64,000 nt of DNA, taken from assembly GCA_014549065.1 (NCBI GenBank), contig JACDOX010000004.1, positions 11,563,859 through 11,627,858 of the forward strand, in the 5' to 3' direction. A program made the position numbers and the translations under genes. The DNA comes from Cardinalis cardinalis (taxonomy: Eukaryota > Chordata > Aves > Passeriformes > Cardinalidae). Shown here in pieces: positions 1-13,710 of the stretch. The notes beneath the pieces are model-generated. The model was not told where the DNA came from. It was given only the letters and a program-made list of their open reading frames with translations, and made no database searches. Numbering within the stretch: the first letter of the stretch is position 1; each line of letters opens with the position of its first letter.

Positions 1-1890
1 GTTTTCTCCCAAGAAGTGGGAGTTATATACAGAGCTAAAGGAAGCTATGTATTCTTCCANCTGCTCAGTTTGTGGTCTGCAAGCTTGGATAAGAGCTCTT
101 GTGCGCTCAGCAGTCTGCTTGGTGGAGCTTGAGATAAACACCACTGACTTCTTACTCAGAGATTTGGATTAGCCATGGCTAAGAAGGCATGCCAGCCTAT
201 TGATATATTCAAGGATATGTTTCACTTCATTTCAGAATGTTAGCATGCAAAATAAGACAGTTGTATGTACTTATTTTGTTCGGCGCTACTTACNTGTATT
301 AGAGGAAGTCTTTAAGTCTAATATCTAGAATCTTCAGTATAGAGGCAACCCTCATAACACTGAGGAAACAGCTTGTTGCTGTCAGGCTTAAAACCTGTGG
401 GTTTACAGGACATAAATAATGAAATTGTCTTTTATTTTTACTTATTATTTCTGTCTCAAATTGTGATTTTTTTAAAAATGGGAGGTAGATGTATATGAGC
501 AAAGTTAAGAGTGAAAATCAAGGTATTTGTTGCTGATGTTAAGTTATATTGGTAGAAAAATGGAGAACAGGCTNCAAAGATGTTCAAGGGAATTTGCAAC
601 ATTGAGGAGCTGAATTGCCAAGTGGTATGTAAAACTCAGAGGAAGCAATAGGCAAGTGATGCAGATGAAGAGGAAAACAAAAGAAGCATTGTGCATTTCA
701 TGCCAGACTGGACTAGCTATTACTGATCAGGAAGTGATCTTGGAATTACAGATCAAGGAAAACCTGGACTCACTGTTTAGCACTAGTCAAATTACTAGGA
801 AAAGAATAGGGAACAAAGCAAAAGAGTTTTAATGTCACCATTTTTAATGAATCTGTCTGTATTATGCTGCAACTTGAATGATGTATACAGTTCTGGTTCT
901 CACCCCTCAGTATGAATCTAATAATACCAGAAAAGATTCAGAGGTGTCATGAGTGATCAAGAGCACCAGACATCTTCCAATTAAAGTCTGGCAATGTGGA
1001 CTTCAATGTGAAAAAGGCACAATTAAGAAAAAAACGTGTCATGTTCTGTTCTCTGTACAGTGCTGAATGGAGCAGAAAAGATTAATAGGGATTGATTTAT
1101 TTATTTTATTCTTCATTGTGCAAATTAGAGCATCAAACCTATCTGATAGGAGATTCAAAAAGGATAGAAAGAAAAGATAGGCTCTTTCTTCCTGCTACAA
1201 TATTACAGTTTGAACACTACACAGAACTTGAAAAGTCTGAAAATATATTAGAAGATTAGTGGAGTAAAATTCAATTGAGTGTATCGGTCTGCTTGTACTT
1301 CAAGAGGCTGGAGTCTGGGAAAGCCACAGGAGGAGTCTTTATGGCTGCCCTGTTACATTTTTCTGTAGAGATCTGTTGTTGCCATAATTGTAGTCCTGTA
1401 ATTGAGTGGAGAAACCTTTGTTTTGATCCAGATAGACAGTGTTTTACTTTACTGTGCTCCTAGATGTGAATTAATGGAAAGAGTTATTGTAAAGCATTGT
1501 AGATTGAGATTGATCTAGAATGAAGCTGTGTTTTCCCTTGGCTCTTTCCATAGCTCCTACTCTGATGTTATCTTGCTATAAACTTACCAGGCTACGTTGC
1601 TTTTCCAGTCCAAGTTATTATTATTACAGTTTCCATGGTTAATATTGTTTGGGTTTTTTTGCTAAGCGCCTTGCAAATTCATTGTTAGGCCAAATCCCAA
1701 AGCTCCTGTTAGTTTACATGAAGCTCAACAGTCAGATCTTATTTAATATCCAGACATTGTACTTTTTCTGAACATTACAACTCTTAATTCAGCCTATATA
1801 AAATACAAATTACAAATGAACTGTAAATTAAAAATGAACTACCATGAAATACAAAACTGTCAAAGCTTAAAACTTATAAAATAAAAGAAG

Positions 1891-1917
1891 TTTATTTTAG
1901 AAAACTTCTAAAATAAA
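1891..1917. repeat. perfect 12-bp AT-rich inverted repeat
   Basis: The arms 1891-1902 (TTTATTTTAGAA) and 1906-1917 (TTCTAAAATAAA) are exact reverse complements around a 3-base loop. The structure is AT-rich and could arise by chance. No function is implied. Confidence 0.6.
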
Positions 1918-4639
1918 AAAAGAAAGTATTTGTACATGCATAGCTAGATGGAGAAAGTGAGATCTAGCTATCCAGCTTCTGCTAGCTGGAGTGGTCATGT
2001 CTGTGTGGAGTAGTGCAGTGCTGTGTGTGTTGGCTCCTTCCAGGAGCTGGAATGAATATTTTCCTTNTGCTGTGGAAGGTGCTAAAGTGTTCTCTCCCAG
2101 ATGATGCATCAAGAATTATATACATGTGTAGAATCTTTTATTTTTGTGGTCCCCTAAGTGTGGTGTTCCAGTTGCTAACATTGTACATAGAGTTAAAGAC
2201 AATGAAGTGGAGGAGCAGCACCAAACCTGTCTGAGGTGAGGAAGCATTTGGACAAAACACCCTCAGGCACATGGTGGGATTCTTGGAGTGTTCTGTGCAG
2301 GGCCAGGAATTGGACTTGAATATTCTGATGAGTCCCTTGCAAGTTAGCATATTCTGTGATAAAAATACTCTAAGCACCATTGTTTGCAAAGGCATCTCCA
2401 TTTCAGGCTGTTCAAGTGCAGACTGTGCAGTGCTGGGAGAGCATTCTGAGGAGCTACTGCTGTTTGTGTATCTTCTTAAATCCATCAGCATGTGTTATGT
2501 ATCGTTGGAGATGTTAAATTGCTTAGTATGGATTTTCTTATGTTTTTGCACTGTGTTTCTGAGCTTTGTGCAGATGTGCTCCTGAGTCACTAGCTAGAAA
2601 CAGCAAGAAGGAAAAATAAATTATACTCTTTTTTAAAATTTAACTGAAGATTGAGGCTTCAAAGAACAGAGGTGCTCTTGATATACTCCCAAAGCCTATC
2701 CACTGCAATACTCCTTTGCTTATACTTCATTCCCTGGGAAAGGTTCAGAGAATAAATAAGCAACAGATTTTACTCATGTTGTTATGCACAAGCAACAATA
2801 TCAATTCATTTGACCTACTTTAGATGTTTACCTTAGAATGAGATAAACTTGGCAGTTGAAAATTCTGTTTCTTTANATTGATTATCTCAAACATACCTCA
2901 TATAGTGAAAAACTAAACTTAGAATAATACTATACAATGGACTTTATAACTTGAGAGAATCTTAACAGGAGAATCTCCCAGAACAGTTCTTGGTGCTCAT
3001 ATACTTAATTTTCAAGATGTGGGTAAATGGTGAGGCATCTGTGAGTCTTCATATACAGCCTTGACTTTCAAGGATCTTAAGTGTGAAAATTGTTCAGTCT
3101 GTCTTCAAATGTGACACTTTGCCTTCTCTCACTTTCAAGACATACTGTCACTGACAACATAATTGCTCATTCACTAAATGCTGCAGTGGTTTTGCCACAG
3201 CCTGCTGGCTAATAGGTGCACAAGTGAGTGGTGTAGACTTCGAGGAGGCTCTTGCCTATTAAGAGGTTGGATCTGCTGAAGGCTAATACAGAGAACAGAG
3301 CTAAGGCTTGATGACTCTATGGTAATATAAGAATAACCTTAACACTCCAAAGAAAGCAGAGGAATGTTCTGGCCATAATTCAGCAAATTTTTGGATTTTT
3401 CTGATGCAGTTCTTCTAAGCTGCCAAAGTAAAAAATGAGGTTTTCATTGGCTGGTGGCAAACCACAAGATGCCTGTCGTCTCATCTGTCAGTGTCATGGT
3501 GCTTATGACTAATCTAGAGAGTCAAGAATCTAACACAGATCCTGTGCAGCCCTACCTCAGGCCCCCAAAGTCACAAAACAGGAGATAGCACCATTACATA
3601 TGTGACTGCCTATTTGATGTCCACCTATCTAGTTCCTTCTCCCCATCCTTTTTCAGGAAAATGTCTCAAGAGATTTTTCTTTTAAATAGTAAAACATGCT
3701 TGGGGCAACAGGACAAACTCTTGAGATTATCATAGGAGATAGTTCTGAGGTACTTGTTTATAATTCTGAAATAAGAGGGTAGTAGGCTTCCCTTGGAGGG
3801 AAATTTGCTCCCTTTGTAGACTGTCAGAAGAGATGGAATACAGTGGCATGATCCCTTTCTTGCAATGGAGACTGATTTGTAGCTCAGCCTTCTAGGCACA
3901 CTTCTTCAACATATCTGTCAAACCGTGATACAAGAGCATCTGGAAGTTGTGGTTAATCAAAATCCCTATATGTGTGAGANCTTAGGCTCTGTCCTTCTGG
4001 CAATGTTCAGCAAAGGCTGTGAATACAGAAGAAATGTGTTGAAGGAAGCACTGTTAGCCTACTTTCTGGTGATTAGGAAGTGAAACTGCCTTTGGATACA
4101 CTTCTGAAGCCATTTAGTATAAATGGATTGTAGCCAGAGTGCTGGTTATGGCATGAGAAATTAAATCTGTCCCTGAAGTGGAGGTTTGAGGTGACTGGAC
4201 TGCTTTAAGATATAATATGACAGTCACCTATCTGCTCCAGAAATCAAGCAATCCTGATATAGCAGTTAGATTCATTATGGCAACAAAAATTGATTGCTCA
4301 GCCATTAAGTATGGGCTTCACCTCTCACTGTTGTGTACAGGGTCACATAACTGGTATAACCTGAGCAAGGTCAATATATTGCTGTAAAATATTTCTGTTT
4401 TAAAAACTTTAGTTATTTTCCTAGTGTTCCTGTACTACTGAAATGGAGAGACAGCACTCCTGTTGTGTGACCCACAGGCTTCTCTCTAACTGAAGTCATA
4501 ACATCATCTTACTTCCATACAGGTTGAATATGTGCAGGTCCTTTCCACAGCATGCACTGGGGGATTGTTACAGACCTCCATGACGTGTTTTGTGTTGTGG
4601 CTCTGCACAAAGCATATCATGGGACAGATCCTTCCACTA

Positions 4640-4968
4640 CTTACAGGGGGCTTATAAAAAAGAGAGAGAGTTACCTTTTACAAGGGCAGATAATGATAGG
4701 ACAAGGGGCGATAGTTTTAAACTGAAATATGAGAGCTCTAGATAAAATGTCAGGAAGAAATTCTTTACTCAGAGGGTGGTGAGGCACTGGAACAGGTTGC
4801 CCAGAGAAGTTGTAAATGCCCCATTCCTGGAAATGTTTAAGGTCAGGTTGCATGGGGTCCTGAGCAACCTGGTCTAATGGGTGGCATCCCTGCCCATGGC
4901 AGAGGGGTAGGAACTAGATGATTTTCAAGATCTGTTTCAACCCAAGCCTTTCTATGATTCTGTGATCC
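4640..4968 (+). mobile_element. CR1 LINE 3' end fragment
   Basis: The text follows the familiar 3' part of avian CR1. It has a 'cttataaaaaag' start and then a dispersed 'ggtggtgaggcactggaac' motif. Next come 'aggttgcccagagaagtt', the 'gagcaacctggtctaatgg' block and 'ggaactagatgat'. It ends in 'TTTCTATGATTCTGTGATCC', which matches the 3' terminal CR1 repeats. Only the last part of ORF2 and the 3' UTR remain, the usual 5'-truncated insertion. It is substituted and has no coding capacity. Confidence 0.9.
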
Positions 4969-5554
4969 TCCCTATATGGTGTATTTCCAGGCTTTCCAAA
5001 CAGTCTGACAGCACTTTGAACCATGATTAGAAGATCAAGTCTTCAAGCCATAAAAATGTGTTAGACATTTTCTGAGGATAAGGCAGGGGGCGGGGGGAAA
5101 TTCTACCAACCACCTGATCTCAGTGTTCTCACTTACAGGGAGTTCATTTTTTTACTTTCCTTCATAGATTTTTGTAAATTTGAAACAAGCTGGGTTTAAT
5201 TTTTCTCTGTTTAGTTGAGACTTTCTTTTTCCTGCACTTCTTGCATCACTGATCCAAATAAGTTAAATCCTTTCCTTCTCTTTGCTTCTGGCTCTATAGT
5301 GCCATGGCAATGAAGCTCAAAACTGAAAGTTTATTTGAGTTCTGGATGCTGAGTGATGGAGTCCTGTTTGGGTTACAGGGTTATTTTTTGCTGGTCTGTG
5401 ATGCCTTGACAGTTGTGGTGAATTTCTCAAGCATTTTGGCATGTACATTTTAGGGGATAGATAGTCTCTGCATATTTGAGAAGTTTAGCAGGAGATCATG
5501 GTTCTGAGATAAGCAGCCACCTGAGGTAGGTATTTTGATACAAAGTATTAAGCC

Positions 5555-5895
5555 TCTTGGTGAGCTGGGGACCTTATGGTTCCCTCCAAGTACCTGAGAG
5601 GAGATTGTAGTGAGTGTTGGTTTCTTCTCCCGGGTAAGAAGTGACAGGATAAGAGGAAATGACCTCAAGTCACACCAGGTGATGTTTAGATTTCATATTA
5701 GGAAAAACTTCTTCACCAAAAGGGTGATCAGGCTTTGGAATGGGCTGTCCATGGAAGAGGTTTGAGTCAACATCTCTCAAAGTGTTCCAAAACTGTGGCA
5801 TTTGGTGGCATGGTTCAGTGGTGGACATGTCATTGTTAGGTTAATGGTTGGACTCAATCCTAGAGGTCTTCTCCAACCTTAAGGATTCTGTGGCT
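5555..5895 (+). mobile_element. CR1 LINE 3' end fragment, different subfamily
   Basis: This is recognisable as a second CR1 3' end. It has 'ctgagaggagattgtagtgag', 'aagaggaaatgacctcaag', a 'gtgttaggttaa...ttggactcaat' type block and a closing 'ttctccaacctt...attctgtgg'. The block around 5810-5860 ('cagtggtggacat...gttaggttaatggttggac') differs from the neighbouring copy at 4640-4968. The two are therefore separate insertions of different CR1 subfamilies, not a duplication. The left boundary is approximate. Confidence 0.85.
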
Positions 5896-6088
5896 TATGT
5901 ATGTTATGGGTCCTGCTAGCCAGAAACACCTTATGCTTCTGAGAATGGGCTGATGGGAAGAAGGCTCAAAGGGCTCAAAGGACTCCATGTTTTTCTAATT
6001 TTTCTATTATGAAAATATTTTTTCTTCTTTATCAGTGACTACATTCTGAAAAATGAAATTGATGTAGGCAGTAAGATAATTCAGAAAA

Positions 6089-6166
6089 TTCAGATTTACT
6101 GAACTAAACTGGATTTGTCCATTCCCCTTTATCCAAACCTCTATAGTAAGTGCTTCCTCATGATAC
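6089..6166 (+). repeat. local direct repeat, copy 1
   Basis: This stretch is repeated about 425 bp downstream at roughly 6514-6592. The shared core includes 'TTTGTCCA', then 'CCCCTTTATCCAAACCTCTA' and 'CTCATGAT'. The copies differ by a modest number of substitutions and small indels. No known repeat family was recognised. Confidence 0.75.
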
Positions 6167-6513
6167 AATGATGCAGTTAATAGACCACAAACTCCAATTT
6201 GTGAAATACTTGTGACAACATTCACTTTGAATATTTGACTTTCGAATGGCTTAACTTTATTGTTTTAACTTTTTGCATTGATTTTTTGCAATCTAGATTA
6301 TGAACACTATTCCTAAAAAAATTAATACATTGAATAAGCTTTTTAGAATAGCTGGTCTTGCATATAAGCATGAAGCAATGAGATATTCAATGCTGTGCAT
6401 TTGCTACTACACTCTATAGATCCTTCTGCAGTATATTAATAAAATAGCTTAGACTAAAAAGAGAAATACATGGTTATGTAAATCAAAAAGTGTTTATTTC
6501 TACACAGNTTTAT

Positions 6514-6592
6514 ATTCAGAATATTTACCAAATTAAACTGGGTTTGTCCAATCCCCTTTATCCAAACCTCTACAGTAATTGCTTTCTCATGA
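6514..6592 (+). repeat. local direct repeat, copy 2
   Basis: This is the partner of the repeat at about 6089-6166, in the same orientation. It shares the 20-base core 'CCCCTTTATCCAAACCTCTA' and flanking sequence. The spacer between copies is unrelated to the repeat. Confidence 0.75.
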
Positions 6593-9500
6593 TCCATAGT
6601 ATAAAATTCACAGTATAGAACTCATAGTGACAGGTCATGTAAAATCACATGTAAAATAAGATGGAGATCAATGTCAGACCAGAGAAAGAAACAAGTGTAT
6701 ATTTCAAGAACTCTACCAACTCTATGAGTGCTATTTGTACTTTGAGTGTTGAAAATGAGATTTACATGAAATGAGTTTTACGTGAAACTGTTCAGCAGGT
6801 ATTTGTAAAAGGATTAGTCCTTTGTTTTCAAGCACNTGTATGTGTGATGAGGAGCCAACAAAATGTACATGAACTCACATATTTTGTGAGCTAGAAGATA
6901 ATAGTACTGGTATAAATAATGCTGCTTGTAGTCTTGTTTTTCTTGATTTAACTGTGTCCTCTGGTACTTCAGTTTTCACAAGTCCAGTATCACTATGCTG
7001 TCTTCAGTTTTAGCTGACTTGGAAACCAAACTGTTGATTTCAGTTTTGATAAATTTGATTGTCCTTTTGGAGTAGGGTTCTCTTTATATTTGGAACAGGT
7101 AAGGAAATAATTAGAAAAAGGCTACTCGAAATGTGATATAGATACTGTTTGTGGTATGAATGCTATCAAGACAGCTTCCTGAAACTTCCACTTTGCACTG
7201 CCTGGTGGGAAGAGTTCTCCTTTCCCTTAGTGGTACCTGAGAAAATGAGTTTGAAAATGGCTACATTATAAGATTTTTCTTTTCTTGATATAAAATGTGC
7301 CTTAGAAATATCCAGTGCTTCGTATTCCAATATGATTTTATTTATATACATGAACTTAAAATCTTGTAAAAAATCCAAAACATTATATGCTAGTGTAGCA
7401 TGTGACTTCAATTGCTCTCGGAGATGTTTTTAATACCCATCTCCATACTGAGTTACTACAGGGTCAGGGTTTCAGGGCCAGCTGTGTTGTGAAATCCACA
7501 ACTGAAAACTTGTTTTAAATGTGCATCCAAATCAAAACCTCATCATGAACATCCTTGTGATGTCCATGCTTTGCCCATTGCTCCAGCTAGACCATGCAAA
7601 CTCTAGAATTTTCCAGGGCATATTTGAGTTTGCAGAAGAGACATGAAATTTGGCCTGTTGTGCCAGTTCAGCGTATGCNTTTGGAGTATTAATCACTCAT
7701 GTAACTGTACAAATCTGAGAAGGCGTTGGTGTTGAGTTTTCAGTAATGCAGTCTTTTCCTTGCAGCTGTCTTGAAAGATCTCTGGACATATTGCCTTCCA
7801 CATTTCATGTCCTGTACAGATCCTTGACAGGGATCAGGATATTTCCGAAGTAGCTCATCAGCATCTTTGAGAAAACTTCCAAAATGCATGTGGAGCACTG
7901 GATANGTACTGCTTAAAGCCATTTTAGTCCGTTTAGTCTTTTATTCAGTGCCATCCAATTTATGAGCTCCCATCACTGCTAATCAGTTATATTTCAATAT
8001 TCTTAGATCATGTATGGACATAAATTGTGTTAGTTATTCAACTTTTGAAAGATCTTTGTGCTGCTTTGCTCTGGAGTCTCTAGCAGAAACAAAATAACAT
8101 AACCAGGAGCTAAGGAAAAATATTTGACATCAGAAATCTTTGCAAAGAGAGTTGTGAGCTGTAAGAATGTGGTACAATTGGAAACTTTATTACCACTGAG
8201 TTTAAAGCCTTGAGCTTGAGAAATGCTGGTGATGGTAAATCAGGCAGTTGGATGCCATCTATAGCAGCAACGAATTTTCTACAAGGTTTGTATTCTTTTT
8301 ATGTTTTCAGTGATATCTTAGTGTAACATTAATATACATCTGATTTTAAGAGAGAGACACATATGAAAATAGTAGTTTTCAATAGATTTGTGATACATAG
8401 ATATGCTTAAAAATAAAATAAATTATATTACTTGGAAAATAGACTTTAGATCATTATGCTTTCCAAAACTTGTTTCATTGCTTCAGCATGTATGGTTCTT
8501 GCCTTCTTGCTTTCTCCTTAGCATTACAAGAAAGTGTTTTGAATAGCCTTTGATCATAAATTTGATTCCAGAGAGCTGTCTGCTGTGCTGACTTATTTTT
8601 GCCTTATTAGGTGATTTTTTCAGTTCACAGCTCCAGGAACTGCCGGGCTCCCTGGTTTTTCAATTCCTGAAGCTAAACGACAGCAGTTCAGTTCAGTTCT
8701 CCAGAGAAAGCCCTGTGGAATCAAATTACCTGGCGTGCAGTGACACTGCTTGGGTGTTATTTCCATTCTGGAAGAAGGGGTGCTGGTGACTGCTGTAGTT
8801 GTTGGTGAGCAAAGACTTCATTTTTTAATTAAAGAATCATTGCTTTTTGAGCAAAAGGAAATATGCTTCAGTCCCATCTGAGGAAAGTTACAGCATTGTC
8901 TTCTGTGCTCTCTTGGGTTCCCTCAAAATCAGATTAGTATGTCTCAGTACAACAGAGGTACAAATGTGATTTTGGAGCCAGACATTACTTGTATTGCTTG
9001 GCATCAAAGCCGTGCTCTCCTGCAGGCGAGTGGCAGTGGTGAGATAAGAGTGGGAGGTATATATACCCTCTGGGATTTGCACTGCAGCTGCAATAACCAG
9101 CAGAGCCTGGCTGCTCCTGGGGCTGGAGCGCAGCAGTCGCCTTTGTGATGTGATGTGAGGTGTGGCCAAAGCCACCAAAGGTCACCATTCATTTTCCAGG
9201 GGTCTGGGATGCAGGGCGCAAAGCAGAGCGTGGCATGGTGCCATGCAGGGCAGGCCTTTGTTAGCCCCTTATNTAACGTGGAAGTAAAACATAATGCAGT
9301 TGTTAAATAATGCAGTCATTAAATGCAGCCCTTTGTTCCTTAATCAGAGTCATGAATACTCTAGCTGTGAGTCTGCTTGGCTCTGGGGCTCTTAACTGTG
9401 TTTGAAAAGCTTCAGTCAGGACCTTACAGAGCTTGAAAGGGCAGGGGAGGCTTGAGGATCCTTCTTCAATTGTTCATAAATTGTATTTATTGTATTCTTT

Positions 9501-10681
9501 CTGGAAGGTTTCTGTGGCACATAGATTTTAATCTTGTATGATTTTTCCCCTTCTTTTTTGATGGCTAGAGACTGTAGGTTTATGAAACTGATATTCTGAA
9601 CTTTCCACATCTCATCAGAATGCAGAACTTTAAGTACCCATTATTGCACTGTAAAAGCTGGCAGCAGTGTGTTGCAGGAAATGGGCTAATTGGGGAGGAA
9701 GGAACTTTCTCACTCTACTGCCACCTTGTACATCTTGTCTGACACATTTTGCTTAGTTTTCTTTGTCTTCCTTTAAGGCACTAGGTATTGAACTTCACAC
9801 AATACTAGATTTTTTGATCTGATGAATCATTAATCTATATTAGGATAATTATGAATAACTTGTGTTATTNGGCTTCATTTGAATTATATATAAGAGTATT
9901 TTCTGCCCGGATAATAACTCCTATTATGAGTAGCGCATTCGATTTTTAAAAAAAATTATTTGTTTCATACAGTAAAAAATTTATACATAGTACAGAGATT
10001 GNAGATAATACTGTTGGCTGCTGTGACTTATGGCCTGTTAACTCTCCTTTGCCCTTTTTTTAGTGGTGAGTTTTATTATTAAAATTTAAATAAATGCAGC
10101 TCATATATACATTTTTAATGTCAATGAATATATTTCTTGCCCTTAAAAACACTAAAATTGTAGCACAGTTTTTATATTCCAAATTCAATGTAAATTGCTT
10201 TTTTAAATTCACAGATACCAAATTGTTGGAAATAAAAATTCCGTTTTATTAGTATTGTAAAATCATTCACGGGTATTGCAAACCAGAATGTATTTTTATT
10301 TTTTTAGTTCTCACTGCTAGCCCATATTTATAAACACCTAAGATCCATACTGCATGTTTCAAGTCTGAACCGATTAAATTAATGTGACATGCTGTGGCTG
10401 GGCCAAGTCTTGTCTAATCAGCAGTCAGCACTGTTTCTCTGGCATGAGGCTCCCAAAAATAGTAACACAAGAAGTCAAACAAGTAAGTGGAAGGGCACTA
10501 AAAGAAAAAGTGCTGCTAATTCCACTGTTGACTCTTTGTCTAATGGATTCTTGTTCCCAGGCCACACTAAGTAAAGCAACTGGCACGGAGTGTGTTCCTG
10601 CAGATGGCTCAGCAGTGACACACGTGGCCCAGCTGGGTGACAGGTGTTTGATTTGTGTTTAACAAGTACCTCACACAAGAC

Positions 10682-10695
10682 TTTTTTTTTTTTTT
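10682..10695 (+). repeat. poly(T) tract, 14 bases
   Basis: This is an uninterrupted T14 run within intron sequence. It could be the tail of an old minus-strand retroposon, but no recognisable element is attached. Confidence 0.85.
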
Positions 10696-12604
10696 ACAGA
10701 GACTGAGAAGCTAGTCAGCTAATGCTTTTTCTTCAGAATTACTACCCCTTTCACTATGCTCCTGTTCTTTTGTGAATGACAGTTCTTCTGATTGTCCCAC
10801 ACACATGAAAATAACATGATGTTACTTTGAAATAAGACTCTAAACAGGAGAAATTAATTCATAATTAACTTTGTTTTATAGTTGTAACCTGTTACCTTTA
10901 CACAAGGAAGATGCACAGCAGTTATTTGTAGCTATTGACAATAATATTTCAAGAAATACTTATTTAACTGTCCACCTCACAAAATGAAAATTCACTTTAA
11001 AAGTATGAATGGAAGAAGAGTGCCAGGCTTCTGGGCTGTGGCCATATACTCTATGTTAGTGTGTCTTCCTGTAACATGATGAGGTTTTGGGACTTTCTCA
11101 GACAGAGTAACACAAACGGGGAGTAAAATAAATTCCCTGTCCAGTGGAGCATACAGTATTGATAGAGGTGCACCCAAGGCCATGAGGGATGAGCAAAGAT
11201 AGGAAACTATTTAACAGATGGGAACTGTGTACAATGTGGACAATGCTATTCCTTAATGAATTTTTGAAGCTTTGTTGTAAGCTGCATTACAGGACACTGC
11301 ATAAATGGAGAGTGGCAGTCTCAGTGGCAGTCTGGGGGGGTGGAAGGGGATTGGTTTTGTTTTTATGAGAAGAAGGCATTTGTTAGTCAGTGCCATGACA
11401 GCAGCTCTGCTAGCAAAGACAGCAATGAAAACAGAAGAGTAGCAGGATGATTTTACCCATCATCTTTGATTAATGGTAACCTAAGCAGGTAGCATACATA
11501 ATGTAGGAGTGGCTGTGTCCAGTTTGTCTTCCCCGCCCCATTTCTCCATACTTTGGTCTGAACATTTTTGTCTTCCAGTATCAAATCCATGAGTTGGAAA
11601 GAGGTAAGGCTTCAGGATCTATTAAGAAAAATGNGTGCCTCTGTGTGGTGGCAGGGTTATACTGCCAGTGTTGTCAGATAGCCAGAAGAAATACCACCCT
11701 CTAGAGTACACTGTACTGGCAGAACTTCTGCTGAACCACAGAAGAATGAGGAAGGAATGCAGCTGGAGAAATGGGTGTCAGAGTAGTGTTGATTCTCTAA
11801 ATAAACATTAGGCTTTAATGAGAGGATGGTTAAAAAATNACACAAAAATTTGTGTCCCTCGGATAGCGGACAAGTTGCTTTCTGTCAGGCATCCCAGATG
11901 TAGTATGCAGAGTAGGGAAATAAGCNTCCAAGAGGTTAAGAAAAGGCCTGAAAGGGAAAATTACAACCCTACTAGGCTGAGATGTCATCATTACCCACAG
12001 AGGTGCTCAGAATTAATGGAAATGGAGACTTACCTTTATGGAGCAGCTCCACAGCTCCTGTGCTGACAGTAGATCTGATGATCCCAGATTCCTGGGTTAG
12101 TCNTAATATACCCGGTTAGTCTTAATAATATAGCAATTACCTATTATTATGTAGGTTGGTGTATCCTCTTAATTTGTCTCCAAACGTCTACCTTTTGACA
12201 GTAAATGTCAAAAGCACTGTTTTGGAAGTGAGGAGAGACATTTCTTGGAAAAGCCTTAAAAATCTATGTGGAAATGGAGACCTGAAAACTGTACCTTGCT
12301 TTATTTATCGGTGGTTCAAAAGANATTTGCAGCTGCAAACACACTGACAATATGGCATTTCAGGAAAAGTACTGATATGACTTAGTTCTTAGACTAGAAA
12401 TTTCAGTCTCTATGCAGTTCTATTTTTCTCTGATTTGGCCTAAATGATTACTTTTTCTACTGCTTTGTTGCATTTTATAGCTGTGTGGTTAAACATTGAA
12501 GTTAATATTTAATGGTCTGTGGGTCTGACTTTTTTTTAGTTAAACTTGCATTTGTACTGGCTGAGAATCTGCCTTCTGAATCTTCAGATTATGGACCTGG
12601 GTAC

Positions 12605-12625
12605 TGATGATGATGATGATGATGA
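12605..12625 (+). repeat. (TGA)7 microsatellite
   Basis: Seven perfect TGA units in a row within AT-rich intron. It is likely to vary in length between individuals. Confidence 0.95.
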
Positions 12626-13476
12626 TAGTTCTCTTATAAAGAATAGCTTCTGAAATGTAAGAAATTGACCAGTGCTATTTACATNGCTAATATAAACCTG
12701 AGGGTCCAACTAGTATGTTGAATACAATATTCATATTATATTATTTTTGAAAGACCTTAGCAATATGTTCATAATGAATAATGCTTTTTAACATACATTG
12801 AGCATTATTANATTTCAAATATTATTTGAGCAAGGCCAATTAGATTGCTTTCCAGTTCTGTTGAAACTTTAATAGGATTTGGATTTGCTTTAACGCTATG
12901 TTATGGTTGGATTAGCAGTAAATTAATAGATGGTGTGTAGGTCAGGCAATTTTCCTTTTGACAGAGCTGCTGTAAGGGGAAAAACATAGTTGCAATAAAC
13001 TATCAGTTGTCCTTGAGTATAAGATAGCTTCAAACTTTTTTCGATGGTGTTACTTCAGATAACAGCAATAATCAACTGGCTAGACTTAATTTTTAAACTG
13101 TTCATCTATAAGAACTTTTAAATCTTTGAGAATTTTTTCAGCCGGAATCCTATTTGCATATTCTCACTACTCGGCCAGAAATGTTCTTGTGAATTTTATT
13201 TGCATTTTTTTAATGTTCTGTATATGATGTTGTAGATCAAATTAACTGGATTGTTATCCAGCCCATGTTTAATTTGTGTCTGCACTGTAGTTTTAAGTTG
13301 TCACCTCTTCAAGGACATGCAAGAGCAGTGAATACCATTTGTAATTGCCAAAGGCAGAAAGAAGACCTACTGATAACAGTGGCTCTGCTTCTGCTGATAG
13401 TTTTCTGATGGCACAGAAACCAGTCCTTGACATATGCCCCAAAGACTTCAGTCAGTTTATTACCAGAGAAAAAAGG

Positions 13477-13488
13477 AAAAAAAAAAAA
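13477..13488 (+). repeat. poly(A) tract inside an A-rich stretch
   Basis: An A12 run flanked on both sides by GG and further A runs (13469-13495). No attached retroposon was recognised. Confidence 0.8.
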
Positions 13489-13661
13489 GGAAAAAGGCAC
13501 TATACCTGGCTGTAGTTGTGCATGTCAATAAATTGAGTGATCCTTTNATCTTTGGTTTTTCAGAACAACTTCTATGACTTCTTCTTTTGGGTGGAAATAA
13601 TTTGTGGGGAAAAATATAGGAACAAACTTTTGACTTATCTGCTTAATTTATGAAAATATGT

Positions 13662-13710
13662 TTTATGTATTTGACTATAGATGTGCTTTATGTATTTGAA
13701 TATAGATAGT
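13662..13710 (+). repeat. two-unit tandem repeat, about 25 bp
   Basis: Two adjacent imperfect copies contain 'TTTATGTATTTGA', a 1-base difference, then 'TATAGAT'. The first is about 13662-13686 and the second about 13687-13710. This is a simple short tandem duplication. Confidence 0.7.

Noticed and set aside
5083..5097. G-rich run resembling a quadruplex
   Set aside because: The runs are G5 and G6 separated by one C, which is too few separate runs for a standard four-tract motif.
8888..9250. GC-richer stretch with overlapping open frames on both strands
   Set aside because: Several frames are open because of composition. No collagen triplets, splice pair or recognised domain were found.
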